Origin: Tilletia caries
Lineage: Eukaryota > Basidiomycota > Exobasidiomycetes > Tilletiales > Tilletiaceae
Direction: 5' to 3'
Assembly: GCA_032718865.1 (NCBI GenBank)
Contig: JALUTQ010000028.1
Span: 372,001 to 436,000, forward strand
DNA: 64,000 nt
Under the pieces are notes generated by a model. That model saw nothing but the letters and a program-made list of their open reading frames with translations, was not told where the DNA came from and searched no databases. Shown piece after piece: positions 32,939 through 43,534 of this stretch (position 1 is its first letter; every line of letters starts with the position of its first letter). Both the position numbers and the translations under genes were made by a program.

Positions 32939-35900
32939 CTACCACAGAAGGAACGATTCTGCTCGAGTACGAAGAAGAATCACAGAGAGCTCGTCGAGAA
33001 CATAAGAGAAAGAAGGGACCACCGTACGCCAAAACTTCAACACATCCTGTGTATCCTGCCCTTCGACCCCGTCAAGCGAAAACACCATGGGCTTGAATGC
33101 CGTGGAGGTCTTGCCGAGGTACTTGGCCACCTTTGCCCGGGCCTGCTCCTCGAGGTATTGCTCCGTGCTCCACGTCGCGCCTGCCTTGTTCCCCTTGCCC
33201 CACTCCAAATCTCCCGCTTCCATCACCATCCATTCCCGTGCTCGCTTCGTTGCCAATGATGTGAACGTGATGTCAAATTCCACCACTGATCCCGTTGGTG
33301 CTCCCGTGCCTGCCACACGCAAGTCCGTTCGTTCCTGGCCAAAACGCTCTTCCACTCGAGGCTCGACAATGACTTGGGTGTCTTTTGTCTCCCTCAGCAC
33401 ACGCGCAAAGAGGTCTCGGACCTTATTGTGCCGGCTGGTGTAGTGGTGAACGCGGCTGCGGCAGATGTCGTCGTGGGCGTGCTCGTTCGGGAGGCCGCAT
33501 GAAGGGCATTTCGGATGAGGATGACGAATGAGCGTACGCAGGTGCATGCCGACTTGAACGAGACGATCCGAAAGTCTTGTTTTTGTTGTAAAAGGGATCG
33601 TTGTCATCCAGCGTCGAGACAGGCGCCACGCGTTTGCTCGGACCGTCATTGCCTCTTCTCTTGTGAGCCTAGAGAACAGTTTTTCCTCCATCTGGTCGTA
33701 CATTTGCTTGCAACGGAGACGTTGAGGGAGGAGGTCACGCTCCTCCGTCGTCGTCCCGTCTTCGTACTCCTCCGTCGTCCACTCCACGTCCTCCTCCATC
33801 GCCTCTTCTGCGTCCGACTCGTGATCCTCCCGTTCCAATTCTCGTGCTGCTGGTTGTACCACGGCTACGCATAGAGAGCTGCGGATGAAGAAATCCGCAG
33901 ATTGGCGGGCCGCGGCGCGCGCGTGAGGCGCGAGGTCTTTGAAGCGCGGCACACCGCAGCCGCCGCGAGCTGCAGGAAGAGAAAAGAGAGCCTTGTCGTG
34001 TGCGCCGCGTCGGAGAGAGACATCCCGGATGTCGCGGAGAGCAGAGTGCAGCTTGTGGTCCAGGGGCTGCCACGCGTCACCGATGTCGTCCGTGCGCAAA
34101 TCGTGTTGGACACAGTTGGTGAGGAGGAGGAGAGCGTCCTGTTTCCGGAGGCTGGAGAGCTTGTCGATCTTTTTGGCCTCTCGTTCGATTTCCTCCCGCA
34201 AAAACTGTACCCGAGCCTCTCTTGAACCAATCACCGAGCCGAGAAGGCTCATTCCCTCGGCCTGAATTTCCTCCCGAGACATCTCCACGCTCTTGGAAGT
34301 GTTGAGGTCCAGGCCACAGTTAGTGCCGTCCGCACTCTGCTGTTGGAAAAATTCCTTGACCCGCTCCAGGGTGCCAGCATCCTTTGAAAAGATGTAGCCG
34401 TCGTCCAAATAGAAGACCACTATGCATTCCTCACCTAGGAAGGCTTGGAGGCGCGTAACGAGGTTCCTGATAGCGACAGAGAAAAAGAAAGGGCCAAATG
34501 GGTCGCCTTGTTGGACACCTTGCTCTGCGGTGATGACCTCGACGCGGTCTCCGTCCACGACAAACATCGCGCCTTCGTGACCATATCGCCAGGCCGCAAA
34601 TTTGTAGGCGTCGCGACAGTGCTGGTGTACGCCGTCGTCAATGGCTTCGCGGAACAGCGCGTTGAAGGCGTTGCGGAGGTCGATGGACGTTATGTGCTTG
34701 TAATCCGGAAGCCGTCCTTCAAGCAGCAGATCTGCGAGGCGAATGACTGGTTCCACGCCGCCAGGAGTGCCGACCCCGAGCTGATTGGGGAGCAGGGCCT
34801 CGGAGAGGGGGAAGACCTTGAGGAGGAGCTTTGCGCAGAGGCGGTAGAGGAGCTCGCCGACCGCGATAGGCCGAATGCCCCCGTCCGGTTTGCTGAGCGG
34901 CAAAAGCAAGGCGGAGGATAGAAGCTTGCGGCCGGGGGCGTCTCCGGAAGCCATCTGACGAGTCAGAGCGATGACGAACTCGCAGAACCGGTCGCCCTTG
35001 GTTGCCAGTTGAAGGAGGGGGACGGTCCATCCGCCGATGCCCCCGCTCGTGTCTTTGCGGAAGGTTCGGGCGCTTTTCCGGACCATGTCCGCGTCGATGT
35101 CTTGAAGGGAGAGAGGCGCTGCCAATCCCTTTCTCTTGAAGCGCCTGGCCTTTCGGTTCGGGAACTTGGTCTTCAGGGCCGAGACGGTCTCCTCGTTGAC
35201 TGGAAGAAGTTTGCTGTCGCGGTCCAGAGCGTGGGCTGCCTGTCGAAGCCGTCCGACTCCGATCTTTCGGTGGACTTCGTCGGCCAGATCGGTTTTTCTG
35301 GGCATGCGGGTTCTTTCTGCGGACAAGGGGGTCGGGACAGGGATGTCCTCAGTGTGCATCCGCTGTACCAGCGTGGGGGCGCCAAGGGAGCGGTCGCGGA
35401 GAGGAGAGAGGACCACTTTTGGGGTAACGACGATGTCGAGGAGCTCCTTGAGGCCGCCGTTTGTACTGTACAGGAACGCACCAGCCTTTCGGTCCATCAT
35501 GGCCGTGAAGTCCCTTGATGCGTAGGATGGGAGCATTCCGGGAGCAGCCGGCAAGCGAGCAACGTCCTTGAGAACGTCCAGTGCTTCATCTTCCGTCAGT
35601 GCCGGGCGATCGTTCTGGTAGGGGGACTCGGCGAAGGCATCATCAGCGGCTTCTGGAGCGGGCGGAGCGACGGAAGGGGTGCGCTCCACGGCCGAGGTGA
35701 AAGAAGCAATCGAATCGTTGTCGCTGTTGTCCTCGTCGGCATTGATGCCGATTTCGTCGGGGTTAGGGGGTGCGTCGCGGCTAGCAGCCGCACGCGAAGC
35801 TGCTGTGCGACCGGCGGATGCGCCAGCTGCACAGACATGTGGCGGGGCTGTTCCGGGCGGCGGCAAGCGGAAGTACTTGCCGCAAGAGGAAGCAGGGCAT

Positions 35901-36181
35901 CGAGTGTAGCCGCTGGCGCGGAGGGTTGCCTCCGCAATTGCCAGTCTGGCGACATGTTTGCTGTTGAGGTGGCGGCCTAAGTCGGCGAAGAACCTCCTGT
36001 TCTGGCACGAAGCCCGCCCGGGGCACTGGATGGCCACGGGCCGGGCAAGAGAGGGCTTCTTCTTTCCGGGCAGCTTGCTTGTGTGGCCAAAGGACTTGGA
36101 CTGGATCTGTGGGTAAAAGCGGTACGAGGATGGAAGATACAACTTTGGGTTGAGAGAAGGGGAAACTCGGACACTTTGCAC
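32939..36181 (-). CDS. Reverse transcriptase/RLE protein, downstream ORF (no ATG at its start)
   Basis: About 1,080 codons, uninterrupted. Zinc fingers lie near residues 53-76 (C-x5-C...H-x4-H type) and 95-118 (CPASSC...HVC). The RT domain spans roughly 390-680: LTRQMASGDAPGRK, KPDGGIRPIAV, SIDLRNAFNALF (motif A), QQGDPFGPFFF (motif B) and FYLDDGYIF with catalytic Asp593-Asp594. The C terminus has CPSCGLPNEHAHDDIC (CCHC), then RHN, RTDLRV near 952 and VEFDITF near 970, matching the R2-type endonuclease order. The listed 5' codon is GTG; there is no ATG upstream of the fingers in this frame, so the ORF is 5'-truncated, spliced, or translated by read-through or reinitiation after the upstream ORF. 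Confidence 0.85.
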   Translation of the reverse strand: MQSVRVSPSLNPKLYLPSSYRFYPQIQSKSFGHTSKLPGKKKPSLARPVAIQCPGRASCQNRRFFADLGRHLNSKHVARLAIAEATLRASGYTRCPASSCGKYFRLPPPGTAPPHVCAAGASAGRTAASRAAASRDAPPNPDEIGINADEDNSDNDSIASFTSAVERTPSVAPPAPEAADDAFAESPYQNDRPALTEDEALDVLKDVARLPAAPGMLPSYASRDFTAMMDRKAGAFLYSTNGGLKELLDIVVTPKVVLSPLRDRSLGAPTLVQRMHTEDIPVPTPLSAERTRMPRKTDLADEVHRKIGVGRLRQAAHALDRDSKLLPVNEETVSALKTKFPNRKARRFKRKGLAAPLSLQDIDADMVRKSARTFRKDTSGGIGGWTVPLLQLATKGDRFCEFVIALTRQMASGDAPGRKLLSSALLLPLSKPDGGIRPIAVGELLYRLCAKLLLKVFPLSEALLPNQLGVGTPGGVEPVIRLADLLLEGRLPDYKHITSIDLRNAFNALFREAIDDGVHQHCRDAYKFAAWRYGHEGAMFVVDGDRVEVITAEQGVQQGDPFGPFFFSVAIRNLVTRLQAFLGEECIVVFYLDDGYIFSKDAGTLERVKEFFQQQSADGTNCGLDLNTSKSVEMSREEIQAEGMSLLGSVIGSREARVQFLREEIEREAKKIDKLSSLRKQDALLLLTNCVQHDLRTDDIGDAWQPLDHKLHSALRDIRDVSLRRGAHDKALFSLPAARGGCGVPRFKDLAPHARAAARQSADFFIRSSLCVAVVQPAARELEREDHESDAEEAMEEDVEWTTEEYEDGTTTEERDLLPQRLRCKQMYDQMEEKLFSRLTREEAMTVRANAWRLSRRWMTTIPFTTKTRLSDRLVQVGMHLRTLIRHPHPKCPSCGLPNEHAHDDICRSRVHHYTSRHNKVRDLFARVLRETKDTQVIVEPRVEERFGQERTDLRVAGTGAPTGSVVEFDITFTSLATKRAREWMVMEAGDLEWGKGNKAGATWSTEQYLEEQARAKVAKYLGKTSTAFKPMVFSLDGVEGQDTQDVLKFWRTVVPSFSYVLDELSVILLRTRAESFLLW

Positions 36182-36193
36182 ATCACCCGCCGT

Positions 36194-39100
36194 CTAGACC
36201 AGACGGAAGGTCTCAGCGCGCGTACGAGCAAGGACAACAGAGAGACAAGAGACAACATAGGAGAAAGAAGGAATCAAAGAACGCCATTGCTTGAGAGTAG
36301 CCTTCGCTTGAGTTTGCATAGCTCCCTCAAGCGAGAAGACCAAGGGGACGAATGCCGTTGGAACTGCCCCAGTGTAGTACTGGGACTTGTGCTGCGCCTT
36401 GGCATCGAGGTAGGCGTGTAGCCGCTTCTTCGCGACAGCGCGCATACCCAGCTCCTCGACCTGCAGCAATTGTTCGGCGCGGCCAGGTGCACCCCGAGCC
36501 CCCGCGTTGGTGAGCGACACGAAGGTGATATCGTAGTCGGTGTCGCCGCCACCCCCTGCAGCTGCTGGGCCATGCACACGCCAGTCCGTGCGCCTCATCG
36601 ACTGCGCCTCAATGCGCGGTTCGGGGTTCACCCGGACTCCCTTGATTCGGCGAAGAGCGGCAACATAAATGTATTTTGATGTGTCGTGCCGCACGGTGCG
36701 CCTGTGAGGGCGATCACCGCAGTCGTCGTCGTGACCATGGATGTTCGGGTGCATACAGTCCGGGCAGATGGGACCAATAGCTCGAATGATGGTTCGATTA
36801 TGCAATGTGACTTGCACCTGCCGATCGGACAGAGTTGTGCGCGCGTCGATGGGAAACGTCTGCAGGCACGCAGCTCCAATTCCCTCACCGTTCGCGACCA
36901 CTGTCTGGGCCTCCTCCAATGAAAGTTTTTGACATCATGGAGTGGTCCAGCCGCGCGTACTCGGCCTCCATGCGCTTCGCCTGGGAGATGAGCGGGACGT
37001 CGGCGCCGTCCAAACCGAGAGTCTGATCCAAGAAGAGGGAGGGCATGATCTCTTGAAGCAGCTTGGCGGACGACTGCTCCATCGCGGCGCGTGCGTGAGG
37101 GGCGATGAGGCCGTGCTTCGGAACGCCGAGCCCGCCGAGTCGCAACGGAAGCTGAAAGAGGACCGAGTCGTGCGTCCCGCGGCGCGGCTGAGCCGCACCA
37201 TCCCGGAGTAGGCGCAGAGAGTGATGAAGCGCGCTGTCGACGAGCGCCCACGTGTCATCCAGGCCTTCCGAGGGGAGAAAGCGCTGGAGATGGCGCAGCT
37301 GGTGTTGGAGACTCCTGCGAAGCAGCAGCTGCGCGTCCTGCTTGTGAAGCTGCTGAAGCTGATCCAGCGTCGCCGCGTGCTCGCTCATTTTGCGGAAAAG
37401 AAAAGCTCGGCGCGCGGCGGGTCCCCCGACCAAGCTGCCGAGAAGCTCTTTGCCGTTTTGACGGAGCTGCTCGCCCGACTGTTCCCAGCTTTTGGCTAGG
37501 TTCAGTTCGAGTCCGCGATGCGCTTCGTTCGCTCGTAGCTCGTCGAAAAATTCGTTAACGGCGTCCAGAATCCCTCCACGGTCGGAGAAAATTGTCCAAT
37601 CATCCAGATAGCACAGAATGCGTGCCCGAAAGTCCCGTGCCTCCAGATAATCCATCAGCTGCTCCAGAATGGGCCGCACTCCCACACAGAACAGCAAACC
37701 CGCCAGTGGGTCCCCCTGATAGACTCCATCGGATGCATCAAGGGTGTGAATTTCGCCGTTCGAGGCAATGACCATCACGCCGGCGTGCTCATACCGGTGC
37801 TTAGCCCATCGATAGAGAACCGAAGCGTGCTCGCGAGTGGCGCGCGCAAGGGGTCCTCGATGCACGGAGCCATAGGCATTCTTGAGGTCGATAGAGGCCA
37901 TGTGTGTGAGACCCTCGACCTTGCCGTCTACGACCTGCTGCGCGAGGAAGACAATCGGCTCCACACCTCCAGCGCTTCCCAGACCAAGCTGGCAAGGGAG
38001 GAGCGCACCGTCGAGCGGGGCAGAGGCGAGGATTGTCTTTGCACAGAGACGGTAGATGAGGTCCGGGCAGGCAATGGGACGAACTCCTCCGTCCGATTTC
38101 GCGAGTGGTGTGAGGAGCGACGCCGAGAGCATGGCTCTTCCCGGCGCGGTGCCAGCCACCAATTGGCGAGTGAGGAGCTTGACGAACCGGAGGAAAGTGT
38201 CGTTCTTGAGGGCTAGGTTGAGGAGGGGCTGCGACCAGCCAGATATGCCGCCACTGACATCTGCTGAGAAAGCGCGAAAGCACTCCATGACCGGCAGAGA
38301 TTCCTCGTCAAAATCACACGCCCTTGGTGCTGGTCCGTCGGCAGCAAACGTGGGGCCTGTTCGCGGTGGAAACTTGCTGCGGAGCTGGGCGAGGACCTCC
38401 GGAGTGGCCGGAAGGACCTTGCTTGGGCCACGCAAGAGAGAAGCAGCGCGACGCAGCTGCTGACGCTGGAGGAAGCGGCGGACTCGGCGGTTGAGCGCAG
38501 GCGGGGGCTTTGCCTGGTCGGATGGCGGGCGTGGCTGGATGAGCTGTACAGCGGGATAGGAGATGATGCTCTTGAGGAGGCTGAGGGTGGGATCGCGCCA
38601 GGGAGACAAGGCAATCTTGGGAGCGGCGAGAACGTTGAAGAGCGCGTCTTCGCTGGTGGGATTGGCGATGTAGGATGCTGCCAGTCGTTCACACAGCAAC
38701 ATCCACTCGCTGACGACATGTACTGGGAGCAATCCACGGTGTGCGGGAAGCAGGGCGAGCTGATGGTACCGTTGGGTGGTTTCGACCTCCGGGGCTAGAG
38801 TCGCCGCAGGAGGAGCAGCGGCCGTACTTGAAGACGAAGGGGCGTCAGCTCGAGAGCGGTCAGCGCGGGTTGTGCGCGGCGTGGTGCTGCAATTATGGTT
38901 CCAGGGCCGACCACTGCTTGTAATCCGGAAGCATCCAGAGCACGGAACACAGCGGATGAAGCCGATGGATCGAAGTTCAGCATCGGACAGGGCGGTGGTG
39001 CCCGTGTGGGCCGTGCGGAGGTGATCGCTGATGTTCGTCAGCGCCTGATTGCTGCAACGTGGAGACGGGCAGGTGAGTCCAGAGCGACTGGGTGCTCTCG

Positions 39101-39458
39101 CTGGTGCTCTGGTGGGTGTCGACGGTGGTGATCGATGACGGGGCCGCTTCGCAACTCTGCTGCTACCGGAAGAAAGTCGGCGGCGACGCGAAGCAGGGGA
39201 GGGGGTAAGAGGTGGTCGGTCGATGGTATCGGCATCCTCAATGGGTTCGGTGGCTTCTTCGTTATGGACTGGGCCTATGTTGTTGTGAATGCCACTGTGT
39301 GCCGACTCGTAATCGCTGATGTCTGAACTGGCATCAGTATCGGCGTGGGGCGACGCGAGGGGCGGACCTCGAGGGACACGGAAGGTGAACTGGTGATGTG
39401 CACCTCCAAACGCGCGTGCGGCAGGGCCGCTCGCGCCGTCAGAGCTTTCAGTGGGCAT
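36194..39458 (-). pseudogene. Reverse transcriptase/RLE protein, upstream ORF with one frameshift
   Basis: Starts at a real ATG (39458). Fingers are CPSPRC...HLRTAH and CVPCSGC. RT motifs are SDGGVRPIACPDLIYRLCAK, SIDLKNAYGSVH, YQGDPLAGLLF and CYLDDWTIF. The long frame stops at 36885 but the endonuclease continues in another frame to 36194 with CPDCMHPNIHGHDDDC, VRHDTSKYIY, RRTDWRV and DYDITF. The frames meet at a run of five A on the coding strand (36926-36930 T on the plus strand). One extra A accounts exactly for the shift, since the span is 3,265 nt, one more than a multiple of three. Either a recent inactivating indel, a sequencing error, or a frameshift site. Corrected length would be about 1,087 residues, matching the neighbour. 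Confidence 0.85.
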
Positions 39459-39585
39459 GCTCTGTAAGATGCGTCCTCGGACAGGAACGCGTCCGAGTAG
39501 CTCGCCAAAGTGTTGTTCTTTTCGAGTTCGAAGGGAAGACCATCACCATCACAGCAACGCAAGGACGCGTATCAAGGTCGAGTCA

Positions 39586-42500
39586 ATGACGCGCCGCAAG
39601 CAGGCTCAAGCACGCGCTGCGGCTCGGGCACGCGATGGGAGCGTTCCCTTCAGACGGACGGATAGTATGACTTCCTCAAGAGGTCTCAGCGCCGAGCCGA
39701 ACGAGAATGGCTCGCGATCGACGACTCCAGCAGACGCGCCGTCGACGAAGGGATCAGCGACTCCAGCAGGCGCGCCGATGGCGAAAGTTGAGAATGACAA
39801 CACAGGCGAGCCGTCTCGAGCTGGAACGAAGCGGGCGGCCGGAGACGTGGACGCCGAGGATCAAATCACGTATAAGAAGGCCAGGACAGAGAACGCACAG
39901 GATGCCAGTATGAAGCAGGTTCGACAAGGTAATGCGGAGGAGCATCAACGTGAAATTTCAGCAGGTAGTGAGGCGGCTTCCTGGCTGAACACCCCAGAGC
40001 CAGAGCCGCAAGATCGGAAACCCATCCAGGTCCAACCGGCTCCGCCCTCTGACAAGGCACGAGCTGAGGCACGAACTACCACAGCCCCTGTGGCTCCTCG
40101 ACCTCAGCTTCAAAGTGCTCGGGCGTCCACTTCAAGTTTGGCAGAACCAAAGGAGGCTGGACAGCAAAAACCGGGCTTCCAACAAAGAGTATCTGCTCCT
40201 GGCGCAGTAGGTTCGTCAAGTACTGCTAATGCTCCCAGCAAGTTCGCTGGAGCACGTCGCAAATCAAAGGATAAAATGAAGCCCTTCTCATTGGCTGCAG
40301 TAAGTTATATGCGTCAACAGGATGTTTGTTCTTCACGCATATCGGTACTGACTCAACTCCTTATCCCAGACATTGTACACTCCGCTTCCTGTCCTGAAGG
40401 AAAGCCGAGCTGCGAACTTCATTGGTGTCGTTGTTTCCTATCGTCTTCCGACGAAGGCACACTACGGCACTGGCGGTAAGTTTCCACGAATAGCATGTAT
40501 ACGCAGTCCTGTATGCTGACCAGACTGCATGCCCTCGCAGATTACAACATGAACATCAACATTGTCGACCCATGGTGCTACACCGCGGAAGACCGCATAT
40601 CGATCAATCTCTTCGCCAAATCGAGCGACCAGCTACCTGCTCACATTTCCGAAGGCATGGTCATTCTGGTCCGACAAGTGCGAATGGGCCACTTCAACGG
40701 CAAGCTAACCGGCACCGTTTTCAAAGAGAAGATGAATTGGTGCACTCACGCTCCCAATGGCCAGTACAAGCAGGTCGCCGGTCTCATTGTGCACCGACAA
40801 GAGCGTGATCACTTGACCGAGCTGTCCAAATGGTATGCTGAGACCTATCTTGGACAGCAAGGAGAAGGAACGAGTGCCGGAGGAGCTGCAACAGAGGGAA
40901 TTGCAGCAACAGTCAACCAAAACCTCAGGCGGACCATCACATTGGATCAGCTCCAGGAAGACTCTTTCTATCATTGCGTCGCCGAGGTCGTACGCGTCTT
41001 TGCCTCGAGTGAGCGGCCGGAGATATACATAACCGACTGGACGACCCATCCACAGCTTCAGGCCATCAACAACAAGGACATTGGCTGGAACGAAGACGAT
41101 ATCGAACGCTTGGCAGAGCAACGGGGTGACAACGGCGGTGGTTCCGTCCTGAAGATCACTCTTTGGGACGAGCAGGTGAACGCCGCCTTGGCGCTTCAGC
41201 CAGGGCATTTCGTCCATCTTCGGAATTTGCGATGCAAACGCTCTGCCCTGGAGATGCTCGAAGGCTCGATGGGCGGGATTCGGACGCAACGAGACTTCAA
41301 GGAGAACAAGTGGCAGATCCAGAAGCTGAAGAAGTCTGACCCGCTTCTCGAGTCCCTTCTAAAGTGAGTCGCTACCTGTGCACGTCTTACTTTGAAGAAT
41401 GCTTGACTGATCTCTGGTCTGTAGACGGAAGGATAAAGCAGCAGAAGAGCTTGAAATGGACCGCGCGCTGGCTTGGCCGGAGAGCGGTGAAAGTGCTGAG
41501 AGGGTGAAGGAGGAGGTGGAGGCGCCGGCCGCTGGAGCGTCGGGCAACGGTCAACATCCGGAAAGCCTCACCACCTCGACAACTCGCACCGATGTGAGCA
41601 CGAAGTCGGAGGTACCGGCGCAGCAGAATAATACGGATGTCAAGAAGGATATCTCGAGCGCGGCGGCTAATCAAACAGCCTCAGAGCGCCCCTCTCAAGA
41701 TATGAGGGCGATGCAAGACGACGAGAAGAGTGTGGAAGCAAGTCAGGCTCGGCGCATGCGTGCCCTAACCGAAAAAGCCGCTCAGATCCGAGCTGCACGA
41801 CGCAGCCTCTCACAAGATCATGCTTCCCAGCAGAGTAATGCAGCTGGACAGAACGTTGGCGGTCCATCTGATCAGAACGAGCCGATCTCCGCTCGAGTCG
41901 ACAAGGGCAAAGCGCGAGAAATGCCAAGCTCGTTGCCCCTCTCCGACAGTACGAACTCTCATTCGACCCAGCACAGTTCTGTCAGCTCCCTCAGTGCTTC
42001 TGCGCCGGCTTTCTCGTCCCCTCTTCCTCTTCCTCTTCCACCGACTCTGGCTCTGCTCAAGGAAGAGGACACTCCGAAAAGAGATGAAAGGAGTAGTAAC
42101 TGCTCAGGGTCAACCAATGGGACGCCCAGTGTGCTGTACTCCCTGCCCCCACCGGGTCAGCAGCCTCGCGCACCACCTTGTGAGTCTTTTCTTTCGTCCC
42201 ATTATGTCCCAACATTGAGATAAAGCGACAGCAATGCTGAGTTTTGGGTCAATCTATTTGCAGCATCACATCCCTCGGCCTCCCAGTTAGGCACTCCTGC
42301 GGCCCAACCGCTGACCTCGACTCCGCTGAACCAAATTCCCATCTACGAGGAGCACGATTCCGACCTGTGGACCAGTGACGAAGAAGACCACGAGGAGGAC
42401 ACTGTCGAGCTCAGGAAGCAGCTGGCGCAACAGCGGGCAGATGAAGTTATGTCCTGCCGCTTGAAGAAGAAGAAGGTCACCAAGATGCGTGACATTGCCG

Positions 42501-43279
42501 AAGGAGTTGGAATTGATGCCAAGCATCACGTTCGAGGGCGTATCGTGGATACCATCCCGCGCGATCTCTCTCGATGGGTCAAGGCACGATGCAAGGGTTG
42601 CAACACTACGTGAGTGATCACTTCAGATATGATTTGTCTTGTCGCGAGTGTGCGCTCACCCAGTGCTCTGGGAAATCACAGGCTTCCGGACACAGACAAC
42701 TTTTGCGCGCCGTGCGCAGACGAAGAAGGGACGCATCTCGTTTACGAGTGGTGGTTTGCTTTGATCATGCAAGACGAGGATGCCAGCTTTGAGTGCAAGG
42801 TGCCCATAATTGTCGCGGCGGAGAATGGGGTGAGCCCTCAAAACGAACTCTCTGTGTCGTAACTGAAAGCCAACAAATACTGACGTTTGAGATTTCGCTG
42901 GGCCTTGGAGCAGGCTGCCTTCTTCCCCGACTTTGATCCGGCCAAGCACCGTCGAGACGTCAAGGCTCAACGCAAGCTTCGAGAGCGACTCGTCCACATC
43001 TTCGGCGCCGCCATTGACGATCCGGACCATGGACGACGCCCATCGTTGACACCTTCTTTGGCCGACGACCCCCACCCCCACCGGGGCAGGACGAAGAAGG
43101 CCCAGAGGGAACCAAAGCTGCTGACTGCGCAGGACGACGTCAGCCTCAATCCGATTGTCGACCTGGCCGTGTATGCGTTCCGGATGGCACCCACGGGCAA
43201 AGCGCCTGCGTCGCTGGGCGAGATCAAGTGCAAGGTGTTCGGCACAGAGATGCGACTGAAGAGCAGTCGTCGTGCATGA
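39586..43279 (+). CDS. POT1: Telomere single-strand-binding protein POT1
   Basis: Shelterin-type protein binding the telomeric 3' overhang. Seven exons (39586-40299, 40370-40475, 40541-41363, 41425-42179, 42264-42609, 42682-42829, 42914-43279) close to 1,085 residues. The first ~235 residues are disordered and charged. The Telo_bind OB fold begins TLYTPLPVLKESRAANFIGVVVSYRLPTKAHYGTG and continues DYNMNINIVDPW, INLFAKS, VRQVRMGHFNGKLTGTVF. A second OB-like region follows (LDQLQEDSFYHCVAEVVRVF, ALQPGHFVHLRNLRCK). After a long Ser/Gln linker, the C-terminal part has CKGC...CAPC cysteines, a likely zinc ribbon as in POT1 C-terminal domains. Longer than S. pombe or human POT1 (about 555-635). The ATG lies only 127 bp from the retroelement ATG on the other strand. 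Confidence 0.88.
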
Positions 43280-43534
43280 GCCATGAGGGCCTGACATGCG
43301 AAGCGTACAACATTAACTCCCTCTCCTCGACTGGAGACGTTCCTTTTACCAGTACGACACCACCCGACCCTCCTATCTCACCCCAAGCCCGAGATTGTTC
43401 CTCATACGTCACGTCGCCCTTGCCTCCCGAGCTTCACACGCGGAGCAGACCTTATTCTCTTTGACGTATTCGCAACCATTGCAATTGAAGCAGTATTTAC
43501 ATGAGTATACATTGCTGAAAGCCCAGCATGATCA

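Larger units (their letters stand above)
32939..39458 (-). mobile_element. Tandem pair of RLE-type non-LTR retrotransposon ORFs
   Basis: Two consecutive minus-strand ORFs, each with N-terminal C2H2-like fingers, reverse transcriptase and a C-terminal restriction-like endonuclease, and each about 1,085 codons long. This is the architecture of early-branching LINEs (R2, CRE and related groups), not of LTR elements or APE-type LINEs. The stop of the upstream ORF (36194-36196) is followed after 12 bp, in the same frame, by the first codons of the second. The two proteins are clearly related but far from identical. No target duplication or 3' tail could be recognised, so the element ends are set to the ORFs. 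Confidence 0.8.

Noticed and set aside
32939..39458. LTR retrotransposon or group II intron/retron origin for the RT ORFs
   Set aside because: No integrase, protease, RNase H or LTRs, and no maturase domain. The CCHC plus RTD...DIT endonuclease order points to RLE-type LINEs.
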